Shown here one piece after another: positions 26,951 to 36,002 of a DNA stretch of 64,000 nt; position 1 is the first letter of the stretch, and each line of letters opens with the position of its first letter. The stretch comes from CAG-791 sp045130475 (GTDB taxonomy: Bacteria > Bacillota > Clostridia > Lachnospirales > Lachnospiraceae): the NCBI GenBank assembly GCA_045130475.1, contig JBGUPU010000063.1, positions 22,347-86,346 on the forward strand, in the 5' to 3' direction. The notes beneath the pieces were generated by a model. It was not told where the DNA came from. It ran no database searches and worked only from the letters and a program-made list of their open reading frames with translations. Made by a program: the position numbers and the translations under genes.

Positions 26951-28105
26951 GTGAGTAATAATGAATTCGTCCTTCCTCTGACAAAGGATTTATTAAAATA
27001 CCATACAAGATGGAACGAACGCTCGCTCAAGCCTTATACAGACGAACTCTTTGATCTGTGGGCGGAGAACAACGTCGACGGTCTGCTGGATACCCAGCTG
27101 CAGGGACCTACGCTGACCCGGTTCGGGATCATCCCCGACGACCGGCAGAGTGCGGACCGCATCGTCAGTCTCCTTCCCACTTATAAGGCAATTTTCAATC
27201 GAAGCGACATACAGGTTTATCGCGCGGACGGACACATCTACATCGATGTGCCCTGGCAGACAGATCAGGTTTATCTGGGCGACATCCTGACAGACAGCGA
27301 ATTTGATGAGATCCAGAGCATTCCGCAGGCCATCCCTGTCGCCATCGGAATGGACATCTACAGGCAGAGCTACTTTGCCGATCTTTCGCGGACACCCCAC
27401 CTGCTTGTCGCAGGGGCCGGGCGCACCGCTTTTTTGCATGGGATCATCATCAGCCTGCTGCTCTCCCACGCCCCGGAAGAGATCGAGCTCTACCTGTGCG
27501 GTCAGAGGCGCAGTGAATTCGACCGCTACAGCCCGGTCCCCTACTGTCAGGTATCCTCCGATCCCGCCGAGGAAATGGTCCTGCTGGAGGATCTGAATGC
27601 CGAAGTGGACCGCCGCTATGCCGCCCTCTATGACAGCCGCTGCCGCTCAATCTATGATTTCAACCGCAAGGCCGGCATGATGAAGCATCTCATCGTCATC
27701 ATCGAGGAGTACGCCAACCTCAATGCCATCGGAAAGCGCCAGGCCGCCAATCTTCTCACCCGTCTGGCCGAGATGTCCTCTGCCTGCGGGATCCACGTGA
27801 TCGCAGCATCGGAAAAAAGCGTCTATTTCCGCCCCGTCCGCGACAGCTTTCCCGCCCGGGTATGCCTGCGCACCGATACCGTGGCGGACTCCTATGTCAT
27901 GGTCGACAGCAAGGGCGCCGAAAAACTCGGCAAAAAGGGGATGCTCTACTATCTGGACGGTTCCTCACAGACACCTTACCTGCTCCAGAGCGGCATGATC
28001 AGCACCAAGGAGATCCGTGCGGTCGTCTCCGCGATCATGGATAACTTTGAAGAGCCCGAGGAAGAGAGAGGTCCCTCGATCTGGGATAAACTCTTCTCCA
28101 GATAA
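26951..28105 (+). CDS. FtsK/SpoIIIE-like protein with degenerate nucleotide-binding site
   Basis: A 384-residue soluble protein that follows the FtsK motor domain in order. GPTLTRFGIIP (52-62) matches the beta-region GPTVTR. VAIGMDIYRQSYFADLSRTPHLLVAGAG (130-157) matches the segment before the P-loop. IHVIAASEKS and PARVCLRTDT...GAEKLGKKGMLYYLDG match the later ATPase core. The P-loop itself reads GAGRTAFLHG instead of GxxGxGKS/T, and Walker B is LIVIIEEYANL rather than IDELADL. It also lacks membrane segments and the DNA-reading gamma domain. ATP hydrolysis is therefore unlikely. The start is a GTG with a poor ribosome site. The role is unknown. Confidence 0.7.
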   Translation: MSNNEFVLPLTKDLLKYHTRWNERSLKPYTDELFDLWAENNVDGLLDTQLQGPTLTRFGIIPDDRQSADRIVSLLPTYKAIFNRSDIQVYRADGHIYIDVPWQTDQVYLGDILTDSEFDEIQSIPQAIPVAIGMDIYRQSYFADLSRTPHLLVAGAGRTAFLHGIIISLLLSHAPEEIELYLCGQRRSEFDRYSPVPYCQVSSDPAEEMVLLEDLNAEVDRRYAALYDSRCRSIYDFNRKAGMMKHLIVIIEEYANLNAIGKRQAANLLTRLAEMSSACGIHVIAASEKSVYFRPVRDSFPARVCLRTDTVADSYVMVDSKGAEKLGKKGMLYYLDGSSQTPYLLQSGMISTKEIRAVVSAIMDNFEEPEEERGPSIWDKLFSR

Positions 28106-28160
28106 ACAGGGAATGCATCGATAAAGGGGAAGCTCAACCGGTTTTCATGAAAGGTTCTAT

Positions 28161-28874
28161 ATGCGTTACAAAGCAGTGATATTTGATATGGACGGCACAA
28201 TACTTGATACTGCCAATGACCTGACGGCCTCTGTCAATTACGCCATGAATGTCTGCGGACACAGGCACGACTACGTGAGGGCAGACGGCATGCGCATGTT
28301 CGGCAGCGGTGTTCATACTGCCCTGCAGAGGGCGCTTGCCATGGAGGCCGGGGAGACGGATCCTGTGCAGCTTCGCAGGATCGGCACGGCAGACATGCCG
28401 ACAGTACCCGGGATCGACGAGGCCGAGGTCACCCGCATTGAGACTGTCCTCCGCCCCTATTATCTGGAACACAGTATGGATGAGACCGGCCCCTACGAAG
28501 GCATTATGGATCTTCTCTACACCCTGCGCGAGCGGGAGATCAGGACAGCAGTCGTCTCCAACAAACCCGATCCCGCCGTCAGGAAACTGGCGGAGGACTG
28601 CTTTGAAAACATGTTTGACGCCGCGGTCGGTGAACAGCCCGGGATCCGCAGAAAACCTGCCCCCGACATGGTAAACGCCGTCCTGAAGGATTTCGGGATC
28701 GCACCCGGAGAAGCTCTCTATCTCGGCGATACGGAGATCGACGTCGAAACTGCGGACAACACAGGAATGCCCTGCGTCTGTGTCTCCTGGGGATTCCGCC
28801 CCGTGGACTTTTTACAATCGCTGAAGCCCTTCGCGATCATCGACAGGCCCGCACAGCTTCTGGACCTGCTCTGA
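28161..28874 (+). CDS. HAD hydrolase, phosphoglycolate phosphatase-like
   Basis: A 237-residue HAD subclass IA phosphatase. It has VIFDMDGTILDTANDL (nucleophile and acid Asp), VVSNKPD (motif II), the lysine in RRKPAPDMV, and YLGDTEIDVETADNTGMPCVCVSWGFR. The sequence resembles Gph/PGP proteins that clear phosphoglycolate or other small phosphates. It follows the FtsK-like gene by 55 bp and is followed by a terminator. Confidence 0.9.
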   Translation: MRYKAVIFDMDGTILDTANDLTASVNYAMNVCGHRHDYVRADGMRMFGSGVHTALQRALAMEAGETDPVQLRRIGTADMPTVPGIDEAEVTRIETVLRPYYLEHSMDETGPYEGIMDLLYTLREREIRTAVVSNKPDPAVRKLAEDCFENMFDAAVGEQPGIRRKPAPDMVNAVLKDFGIAPGEALYLGDTEIDVETADNTGMPCVCVSWGFRPVDFLQSLKPFAIIDRPAQLLDLL

Positions 28875-29129
28875 ATCCGGCACAAAGGGAATACAGCCTG
28901 TAAGATCCTATAGGACTATGAAAATATGAAAAAAACTGCCGCCCGTCGTTCACCACTTACGGTGTCGACGGAGCGGCAGTTTTCTATCTCATGATGTAAA
29001 GATCAAAAGGTATCTGACGGCTATGCGTCTCGTCACGCTGCACAGACAGCCGAAAAGCCTTACGCAGCTCCGAAGGAGATGCTGCGTGCCAGGTACTTGG
29101 CCGCTGAGTCTCTGCCGCCTCCCGTGCTG
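28875..29129. other. Convergent intergenic region
   Basis: Apart from the terminator at 28929-28984, no promoter, RNA gene or credible reading frame was seen here. Confidence 0.5.
28929..28984 (+). terminator. Terminator after the plus-strand hydrolase operon
   Basis: The outer stem ACTGCCGC/GCGGCAGT and inner stem CCGTCG/CGACGG form a long hairpin flanked by A6 and T4. It could serve both convergent units. Confidence 0.85.
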
Positions 29130-30035
29130 TCAATTGACTTCGATCGTATAAGCGGCCTCAAAGACAGCGCCCGGCTCGGCACACTGTTCTCCGTACTTTT
29201 CGGGCAGTTCGCCGGCAAAGCCCATATTGTCGCAGCGGCCGATCCAGGGCTCAAGACAGATGTAAGGAGCATCTGAGTGCGGCTTGGACCAGACACCGAA
29301 GGACGGGAATCCGGGGGCGGACAAGGTGACATAGGGCGTCTTGTCGGGATAGCACAGGGTGACCTTCTGAACCGTGCCTTCATCAAAAATATAGGCGTCC
29401 TTGTCAAAAGTTGTCTCTTCGACAGGCATGAATCCTCCGTCGAGAGAGAGCTTCTGCGGGTGTTCGAAGTCAATGCCCTGGCTGGGCTGGTCGATCAGCA
29501 CATAGGGAATATCCGCAGTATGCTCATAGCCGTCAAAGCGGATGAAATAATCGGTCTTTTTGTATTCCGGATCCGAGGGGCAGTTGAAAGCCGGATGTCC
29601 GCCGATGGAAAAATACAGCGGTTCTGTGTCAGAGGGGTTTTTGACCTTCCACTCTACAGTCACTGTCCTTCCCTGCAGACGATGTGTGATGGTCAGTTCG
29701 AAGGCAAAGGGATATTTCGCCCTGCTCTCCTCGTTATCGCAGAGGCAGAAGGTGACAGAATCCCCGGTCTCCTCCACCAGAGTGAAGTCCATGTCGCGGG
29801 CAAATCCGTGCTGGCCCATCGGATAGCTCTGTCCCTTGTAGCGGTAGACACCCTCGTTCACTTTTCCCACAAAAGGAAAGAGCACAGGCGCATGCCGGTT
29901 CCAGTAGGCAGGATCAGCCTGCCACACGACTTCGTGCTGCTTAACCTTGTCGTAAATACTGCAGAGCTCCGCGCCGTGCGGTGCGACCGCGACCCTGAGA
30001 AACTCATTCTCAATGACATGCATTTCACTTCCCAT
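29130..30035 (-). CDS. Aldose 1-epimerase family protein (LacX-like)
   Basis: A 301-residue galactose-mutarotase fold enzyme. HVIENEFLRVAVAPHGAELCSI opens the domain. HAPVLFPFVGKV, the catalytic histidine region SIGGHPAFNCP and CLEPWIG follow the LacX-type subfamily. It should interconvert alpha and beta anomers of hexoses or hexose phosphates. The start is the ATG at 30035 with AGGAGGAG upstream; the longer in-frame form adds a stretch unlike the family. Confidence 0.92.
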   Translation of the reverse strand: MGSEMHVIENEFLRVAVAPHGAELCSIYDKVKQHEVVWQADPAYWNRHAPVLFPFVGKVNEGVYRYKGQSYPMGQHGFARDMDFTLVEETGDSVTFCLCDNEESRAKYPFAFELTITHRLQGRTVTVEWKVKNPSDTEPLYFSIGGHPAFNCPSDPEYKKTDYFIRFDGYEHTADIPYVLIDQPSQGIDFEHPQKLSLDGGFMPVEETTFDKDAYIFDEGTVQKVTLCYPDKTPYVTLSAPGFPSFGVWSKPHSDAPYICLEPWIGRCDNMGFAGELPEKYGEQCAEPGAVFEAAYTIEVN

Positions 30036-30140
30036 AACTCTCCTCCTTTTTTCAATTGTCAGAAAAATGAACGCCCCTTCCGAAGCATGCAGGAGTGAAA
30101 AATACTGCATGCGCAATCCTTTTCACTCTTGTTTTCATAT

Positions 30141-31247
30141 TTACATCTTTAAACTCTGCGCCCACTCGGGGAGCGGCGCCTCAATCCGGATCATCCCCCC
30201 CGTAAACGGCTGGCGGAAGCCGGCCCGCCAGGCATGCAGCATGAGCGGTGCGGTTTGTGCCTCTTCTGCGTTCTGCCGGGTATCTTTTCCTTCCTCCGCT
30301 TCGGGGCCGTACATGCAGTCCCCGACGATCGGGTGGCCTGTCAGCGTCATGTGCACCCGGATCTGATGAGTGCGCCCGTGTTCGATCCTGCAGGCGATCA
30401 GGGAGGTTCCGTCCTGCAGTTCTTTCAGCACAGCAAAGTGGGTCCGCGCTTCTTTGCCGTCCGCGGCCGCGGTCATACGGAAAGAATCCCGGCTCTCCCT
30501 TCGGAGCGGCGCATCCACCGTGCCTGTCAGCGGGCTTCCGAAATGTCCCCTGACGCGGGCGATGTACAGCTTGAAGTATTGGCCCGAAGTCATACGGGAC
30601 AGGACCGCGTCCGTATCACTTTGTTCCGGATCAAAAGTAAACCGTTCCTTCATCTGTGCCTGGCGCTGTTTGATCAGCTGGGCAGCTGTCTCGGTATTGA
30701 GCGCAAACACAACAATTCCGGATGTGTCCTTGTCAAGACGCCCGGTCACACGCACATCCAACTCCTGTCCGATGCGGCCCAGATGTTCCGCAACCTGATT
30801 GGAGAGGGTATCGTCAAAATGCCCGGGACTGGGATGACAGACCACACCGGAAGGTTTGTCCGCGGCCAGAATATCCTCGTCCTCATACAGTATTTTCAGA
30901 GGGAATCGGAGAGCCAGCCAGTCAGCGGGTTTGACCCAGATCTTCTGGAGCCTTCCGTCACGGGCGGCAATATATCCCTCTGTCCGGGGCAGCGGTCTCA
31001 GCGGATCCTCCTCCACAGGTTCTCCGCCCCGGGTAAGACGGATCTCGAGCACGTCGCCCTCCTCCAGGACCGCATTTACATAGCGTTTTTCGCCATTGAG
31101 AAGAATGCCGTCCCTGCGATATTTGAAGCGGCTCAGCTGCTTTGAAGAAAAGCCGACCTCCCGCATCAGATATTGCTTGATGGTTTTTCCCGCATCCTGC
31201 GTCCCGATCTCAAGACGCAGAATGCGGGGCTTGAGCGTGTCTGACAA
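30141..31247 (-). CDS. RluA family pseudouridine synthase
   Basis: A 368-residue RNA-modifying enzyme. An S4-like RNA-binding domain (residues about 15-75: KTIKQYLMREVGFSSKQLSRFK) is followed by the catalytic domain with the aspartate in TGRLDKDTSGIVVFA, and by RIEHGRTHQIRVHMTLTGHPIVGD. The start is a TTG at 31247 behind GGGAGG. Which uridine it modifies in rRNA or tRNA cannot be told. Confidence 0.93.
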   Translation of the reverse strand: MSDTLKPRILRLEIGTQDAGKTIKQYLMREVGFSSKQLSRFKYRRDGILLNGEKRYVNAVLEEGDVLEIRLTRGGEPVEEDPLRPLPRTEGYIAARDGRLQKIWVKPADWLALRFPLKILYEDEDILAADKPSGVVCHPSPGHFDDTLSNQVAEHLGRIGQELDVRVTGRLDKDTSGIVVFALNTETAAQLIKQRQAQMKERFTFDPEQSDTDAVLSRMTSGQYFKLYIARVRGHFGSPLTGTVDAPLRRESRDSFRMTAAADGKEARTHFAVLKELQDGTSLIACRIEHGRTHQIRVHMTLTGHPIVGDCMYGPEAEEGKDTRQNAEEAQTAPLMLHAWRAGFRQPFTGGMIRIEAPLPEWAQSLKM

Positions 31248-31405
31248 ACAGCCTCCCTTCGAAACGTCGTTCCATTAAAATCTCATCCCGTAAAATTTCA
31301 TCCCGCAGTGGCCTTTCAGGTGGTCCCGCAGCATCAGTCCTGCCTTCCCTTCCCGATTCCTCAGGATTCCTCAGGGATTGCATTGAGCAGGCAGTTCCAA
31401 AGGGA

Positions 31406-32362
31406 TCAGAACTGGAAGAAATCGACCAGCGAAGGAAGCAGATTTTCCGCTTCTGCAGCGTCCGCCGTCTCAACGGGGATCTCAAAGGCTTCGATCTCAT
31501 TGTATCTGTCGATCGTGATATCTACTGTAAAGCTGTTGACATCCAGACGGATCTCTCCGAAAGGAAGGTCTCCCAGCTCTTCTTTGAGCATGTTTCCTAC
31601 AACCTGCGAACCGATCGAGGTGCAGTCCATCGTGATCCTTGCAGGGAGCCTGCTCTCTTTGTAAATATAGAGCTGGGCAGGAACCGAAACGCTTTCCCAG
31701 TCAATCTCAATCTTATTGAGATCGATACTGCCTATATTGATCACTCCGCTCTCAATAAACTCTTTCAAAACTTCACCGCTCAGAACACTGTTGATCTGAT
31801 AGGCTTCTTTCTCATTGACCTGGACCGTTTCCTCCATCAGTTCCGCCTTGAGGCTGCCGTCCGAAAGATATTTCAGGATTCCGGCCATCTGCATGACCGA
31901 ATCAGGTATGACTATGCCCTTGCCGTTTTCCTTCTCCTCTCCGGCTTCCTGTTTTACCTCTTCGGTCTTTTTCATCCAGTCGCCGTTTTCCCAGCGGACA
32001 TAGGTAGTCACGGCACTGTCAGTCCTGTCTCTGTAAAACTGTCCGTGAATTGTCTGTTCCTGGCCGACTGCGCCGACTGTGAGATCTGTCGTGCCCTTTG
32101 CACGTCCGGGATCCTTTGTCATCTCGATATCTGTATCGGAATCCAGCGTGATATTCAGCCCGATGTTCAGGGCATCATAGATCGCGGAAATATCCCCTTC
32201 CGTCTTGATCCTGACCTCTGCGGAACCGGCCTTGTTGATATTTGTCATCGCGTCTTTTGTCAGAGAAACCACACTGGGCTTTCCCAGCCGGGCAAGACCG
32301 CAGCCGGCCGCCAGTACAGCAATAAGCAGGAAAATCAAAATGGCTCTGATTCTATTTTTCAT
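31406..32362 (-). CDS. Lipoprotein of unknown function
   Basis: A 318-residue protein with a lipoprotein signal: positive N-terminus, a hydrophobic stretch and the lipobox LAAGC (Cys about residue 21). The mature part is predicted to be mostly beta strands (repeated alternating patterns such as DISAIYDALNIGLNITLDSDTDIEM) and recalls the LolA/LprG-like or DUF6612-type folds that carry lipids or act as surface sensors. GGAGGAAG precedes the start. It stands alone. Export and lipidation would use the Lgt encoded at 46 kb. Confidence 0.75.
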   Translation of the reverse strand: MKNRIRAILIFLLIAVLAAGCGLARLGKPSVVSLTKDAMTNINKAGSAEVRIKTEGDISAIYDALNIGLNITLDSDTDIEMTKDPGRAKGTTDLTVGAVGQEQTIHGQFYRDRTDSAVTTYVRWENGDWMKKTEEVKQEAGEEKENGKGIVIPDSVMQMAGILKYLSDGSLKAELMEETVQVNEKEAYQINSVLSGEVLKEFIESGVINIGSIDLNKIEIDWESVSVPAQLYIYKESRLPARITMDCTSIGSQVVGNMLKEELGDLPFGEIRLDVNSFTVDITIDRYNEIEAFEIPVETADAAEAENLLPSLVDFFQF

Positions 32363-32640
32363 TCTTCTTCCTCCTCAAAAATGTGCCGATCGGATGATCC
32401 CTTTTGCGGGGCGGCGTTTTTTTCGCGCCGCACATCCGTCACATCAATTTCTTTTCATGATCCTATTTTACATCACTTTCCATATTATTTTGCGGGAAAG
32501 TTGCCCGGTGAACAGTAAAATTTGTTTTTTTTCTATGAGAAAGGAATGCATATGCCATCAGACAGCATCCGCATTCCCTATCTCCTGTTCACACTATAAT
32601 ATACGTCTAAAGGAAACCGAATCCTCGTTCCCCGAAAAAA

Positions 32641-34074
32641 TCACCCCAGAATACCTGTCGACTGCAGGAAAAGGATAAACATGATAACCGGAACGATGTA
32701 GCGGATCATAAAGCGATAGAGACCCTTGAGGCCGAAATTCACACCGCCGTACTCGACTTCCTCCACGATCCAGTCCGGACCGACCACCCAGCCGATCAGA
32801 ATAGAAGACAGGAAGGAAATAAACGGCATCATAAAGCTGTTGCTGATATAGTCCATCAGATCCAGGATCTGTGCGATGCTGCCGTTGGGGAGAGGCAGCT
32901 CAATATAGAAAGTGCTGTAGCCCAGAGCAACGACGATGGAAGCAATCGTATACAGGACAGTAAGTGTGATCGTCACTTTTTTTCTGCCCAGATGGAAGAT
33001 CTCCATGCAGTTCGCCGTGATCGTCTCCAGAACGGATACACAGCTTGTGAGTGCGGCAAAGGCAGCCATCAGGAAGAAAGCAAGTCCCACGATTCTTCCC
33101 AGAGCAGGCATTGAATTGAAGACCTTGGGCAGAGACACAAACATGAGGCTGGGCCCTGCCTTCATCCCTTCGATCCCGTCAAAGATAAAAATCGAGGGAA
33201 TGATCATCATACCCGCAAGCAATGCCACGCCGCAGTCAAAAAACTCTATCTGGTGGACAGCAGAATTGATATCGACATCCTTCTTGATATAGGAGCCATA
33301 GGTGATCATGATTCCCATTGATACACTCAGAGAAAAGAAAATCTGGCTCATGGCATCCAGCAGAATCTTCATCAGCCCGGGGAAAGTGACCCCCTCCAGA
33401 TTCGGCATCAGATAGACAGCAAGTCCCTGCAGACCTGTTCGCGTCACCCCTTCTGCATCTGTGTTCTTAAGTGTGAGCGCAAAGACAGCGATTGCCACGA
33501 TCATGACCAGCATGATCGGCATCAGGAGACTGGTGCACTTCTCAATACCCTTTTCCACACCCATGAAAACAATGATCGAAGTGAGCATCATGAAGAGAAC
33601 CGCGTACAGCACCGCCTGCCCGGGATTCGTGATAAAGTCCGTAAAAAAGCTGTTTGACGCAGCGGCGCGGCCCTCGCCAGTCAGATACACCACAATATAT
33701 CTGGTGATCCAGCCGCCGATGACTGCATAATAAGTCATGATGATAGCAGGCACGAGAAAAGTGATGATACCCAGGAATTTCCACTTGGGGCTCATGGATT
33801 CATAGGCCCTGATCGAATTCATCCCGGTCCTGCGGCCGATCGCGATATCCGAAGTCAGAAGGGTAAATCCAAAAGTAAGCGCAAGGATCATGTAAATGAT
33901 AATGAAGAGTCCGCCTCCGTCTTTCGCTGCCAGATAGGGGAAGCGCCACAGATTTCCCACTCCGACCGCACTGCCCGCGGCTGCCATAACAAAACCGATC
34001 TGGCCGGTAAAACCGGACTCCTTCTTTTTGTGTTTCTTGTGAGCAGCTTCTGCACTTGTTCGTTCTGTCTCCAA
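32641..34074 (-). CDS. Sodium-dependent transporter, NSS/SNF family
   Basis: A 477-residue membrane protein with about 11-12 helices of the neurotransmitter:sodium symporter fold. The first helix contains GFVMAAAGSAVGVGNLWRFPYL, with the unwound sodium-site region GSAVGVGNLWRFP. Bacterial members import amino acids with sodium. The start is a TTG behind AAAGGATAAGAG. A hydrophilic Lys/His-rich N-terminal tail precedes helix 1. Confidence 0.94.
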   Translation of the reverse strand: METERTSAEAAHKKHKKKESGFTGQIGFVMAAAGSAVGVGNLWRFPYLAAKDGGGLFIIIYMILALTFGFTLLTSDIAIGRRTGMNSIRAYESMSPKWKFLGIITFLVPAIIMTYYAVIGGWITRYIVVYLTGEGRAAASNSFFTDFITNPGQAVLYAVLFMMLTSIIVFMGVEKGIEKCTSLLMPIMLVMIVAIAVFALTLKNTDAEGVTRTGLQGLAVYLMPNLEGVTFPGLMKILLDAMSQIFFSLSVSMGIMITYGSYIKKDVDINSAVHQIEFFDCGVALLAGMMIIPSIFIFDGIEGMKAGPSLMFVSLPKVFNSMPALGRIVGLAFFLMAAFAALTSCVSVLETITANCMEIFHLGRKKVTITLTVLYTIASIVVALGYSTFYIELPLPNGSIAQILDLMDYISNSFMMPFISFLSSILIGWVVGPDWIVEEVEYGGVNFGLKGLYRFMIRYIVPVIMFILFLQSTGILG

Positions 34075-34212
34075 TGCTCTTATCCTTTCTATCCTGCAAT
34101 AAGATTTCTCCGCCTTCCAAGACGGTGTTCACTTAACCACCTTTTGATCTCAACATCATAATATGCAGTGTCAGCATTAAATATTAAAGAAAGAATCATA
34201 AAAAGTAAACAT

Positions 34213-34241
34213 AAAAAAAGGATTCTCTCACGAGAATCCTT
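34213..34241 (-). terminator. Terminator after tRNA-Ala
   Basis: GGATTCTC/GAGAATCC with a 4-nt loop is followed on the minus strand by seven T. It lies directly past the tRNA 3' end. Confidence 0.88.
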
Positions 34242-34248
34242 TCCGAAG

Positions 34249-34321
34249 TGGAGACGACGGGATTCGAACCCGCGACCTCAGCGTTGCGAACGCTGCGCTC
34301 TCCCAACTGAGCTACGTCCCC
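34249..34321 (-). tRNA. tRNA-Ala(CGC)
   Basis: The cloverleaf reads cleanly on the minus strand: acceptor GGGGACG/CGTCTCC with the G3-U70 identity pair of alanine tRNAs, D-arm GCTC...GAGC, anticodon stem CAGCG/CGCTG with loop TTCGCAA (anticodon CGC, codon GCG), and T-arm GCGGG-TTCGAAT-CCCGT. The discriminator base is A, and CCA is not encoded. It lies 131 bp after ftsZ. Confidence 0.95.
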
Positions 34322-34325
34322 ATAT

Positions 34326-34355
34326 GAATCCGGGCCGTACAAACGGCCCGGATTC
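34326..34355. repeat. Perfect 13-bp hairpin between ftsZ and tRNA-Ala
   Basis: GAATCCGGGCCGT and ACGGCCCGGATTC enclose a 4-nt loop. On the minus strand the hairpin follows ftsZ and ends 4 bp before the tRNA 5' end, without a T-run on that strand. It may end or stabilise the ftsZ transcript, or help tRNA 5' processing. Confidence 0.55.
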
Positions 34356-34452
34356 TCATTTTTCCGACTTGACTATTATAGCACCTTTTTAAGAAAAGGA
34401 AAGAGGAAATTTTTGTTTGTTCAAAAGAGTTTATGTGGTATTTATCCCCTGA

Positions 34453-35592
34453 TTATCTCTTATTCCTGAGGAAGGAGGGAATCTCAAGATTCTTCTGCCT
34501 GACAGCACCGCCTGCGGAACGGTTATAGCTTCCGGCGCTGTTGCGAAGCTGCTCGCCGTAACCGGTCTTGAGATCTCTGCCGTAAGGGCTGGAGGACTTG
34601 CCTGCAGCGGTTCCGAAAATCGTATTGGGGGAGATGACGTCCTTGTTGCCGATGCCGGTAGCGATGACTGTGACATCACATGCATCGGTGTTGCTGTCGT
34701 CATACATAGCGCCGAAGATGATGTTGACATCTTCGCCGGCCTGCTCCTGAACATAGCTGGCAGCGTCGGAAGCATCAGCCAGGGAGATATCACCGGAGAT
34801 GTTGATGATGACATCAGTCGCACCGTTGACAGTTGTCTCGAGCAGAGGGCTCTCGACTGCCATACGGACTGCGTCGGTTGCCTTGGTCTCGCCCTTGCCG
34901 TAGCCGATGCCGATGTGGGCGACGCCCTTGTCGCGCATAACAGTCTGGACATCCGCAAAGTCAAGGTTGATGATCGCGGGAACATTAATCAGGTCTGTGA
35001 TTCCCTGAACAGCCTGCTGAAGAACCTCGTCGGCCTTCTTCAGAGCTTCGGGAAGAGTGGTCCTGCGGTCCATGATCTCAAGCAGCTTGTCATTGGGGAT
35101 GACGATGAGTGTATCAACGTTTTCCTTAATATTCTCAATGCCGTCCATTGCGCGGGTCATGCGGCTTCTTGCTTCAAAGCTGAAAGGCTTTGTGACAACG
35201 CCGACAGTCAGGATGCCCTGATCCTTGGCAAGCTTTGCGACAACGGGAGCCGCACCTGTTCCGGTTCCGCCGCCCATACCGCAGGTTACGAACACCATAT
35301 CCGCACCCTTGATGGCATTCGCGATCTCATCTGCACTCTCCTCGGCAGCTTTCATACCGACCTCAGGATTCGCGCCTGCGCCAAGTCCCTTTGTAAGCTT
35401 CTCACCGATCTGCAGGAGCTTGGGAGCTCTGCAGAGCTGCAGTGCCTGGACATCTGTGTTCACACCGATAAACTCAACACCGGTAATATCAACATCCACC
35501 ATGCGGTTTACAGCATTATTTCCTGCACCGCCAACGCCTACAACAATAATCTTGCAAGCAGTCTCAGTATCATTGGTTTTAATCTCGAGCAC
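34453..35592 (-). CDS. ftsZ: Cell division protein FtsZ
   Basis: A 379-residue tubulin-like GTPase that forms the division ring. VVGVGGAGNNAVNRM, the GTP loop GMGGGTGTGAAP (about residues 100-111) and NLDFADVQTVM are intact. The C-terminal tail ends EIPSFLRNKR, the conserved peptide for membrane anchors. The start is the GTG at 35592, because AAGGAGGA lies 8 bp upstream; an upstream TTG in frame overlaps that site. It has its own promoter and is separated from ftsQ by a terminator. No ftsA is next to it. Confidence 0.97.
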   Translation of the reverse strand: MLEIKTNDTETACKIIVVGVGGAGNNAVNRMVDVDITGVEFIGVNTDVQALQLCRAPKLLQIGEKLTKGLGAGANPEVGMKAAEESADEIANAIKGADMVFVTCGMGGGTGTGAAPVVAKLAKDQGILTVGVVTKPFSFEARSRMTRAMDGIENIKENVDTLIVIPNDKLLEIMDRRTTLPEALKKADEVLQQAVQGITDLINVPAIINLDFADVQTVMRDKGVAHIGIGYGKGETKATDAVRMAVESPLLETTVNGATDVIINISGDISLADASDAASYVQEQAGEDVNIIFGAMYDDSNTDACDVTVIATGIGNKDVISPNTIFGTAAGKSSSPYGRDLKTGYGEQLRNSAGSYNRSAGGAVRQKNLEIPSFLRNKR

Positions 35593-35691
35593 GTCTACTT
35601 CCTCCTTCAATCCCTTTTTCTTTTTTTATCGTTCTATGATAATTCTATGATAGACATGAAAATACCATGAAGATATTTCAAAACCAAACCT

Positions 35692-35720
35692 ATAATACAA
35701 TCTGCCTTTCGATTAATCAA
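35692..35720 (-). promoter_or_regulatory. Sigma-A promoter of ftsZ
   Basis: TTGATT (35720-35715), a 17-bp spacer and TATTAT (35697-35692) on the minus strand, about 100 bp upstream of the GTG start. Confidence 0.75.
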
Positions 35721-35772
35721 TGCCCAATTTTCAGGTTTAAAAACTGTCCGCATGATTTTGACTTTTACAGTC

Positions 35773-35805
35773 AAAAAACAGGCACTTCCGACGAAATGCC
35801 TGTTT
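35773..35805 (-). terminator. Terminator after ftsQ (end of division cluster)
   Basis: AAACAGGCA / TGCCTGTTT stem with a 12-nt loop is followed on the minus strand by T6. It uncouples ftsZ from the upstream cluster. Confidence 0.85.
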
Positions 35806-36002
35806 ACGCGTTTGATCAATGGTCTGCGGACAATATTTCCGCTGTTTTTTTCAGGTTTTTAAAGGATTTTTCCGGCTATAGGACCGGTTTTTGCGGATGC
35901 AGTGATGATCATTACCGCCCTTCCTATCCTATATTGTTATTCGTTCACAATCCCTTACCGCTTCTGTCAGGGCTCAGCCTTTCAGTTCTGCTCAGGCTCA
36001 GC

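Larger units (their letters stand above)
35593..36002. other. Intergenic region ftsQ-ftsZ
   Basis: The 410-bp gap contains the ftsQ terminator and the ftsZ promoter, leaving an untranslated leader of about 90 bp with a tandem TTCTATGATA duplication (about 35632-35652). No other gene was seen. Confidence 0.7.
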
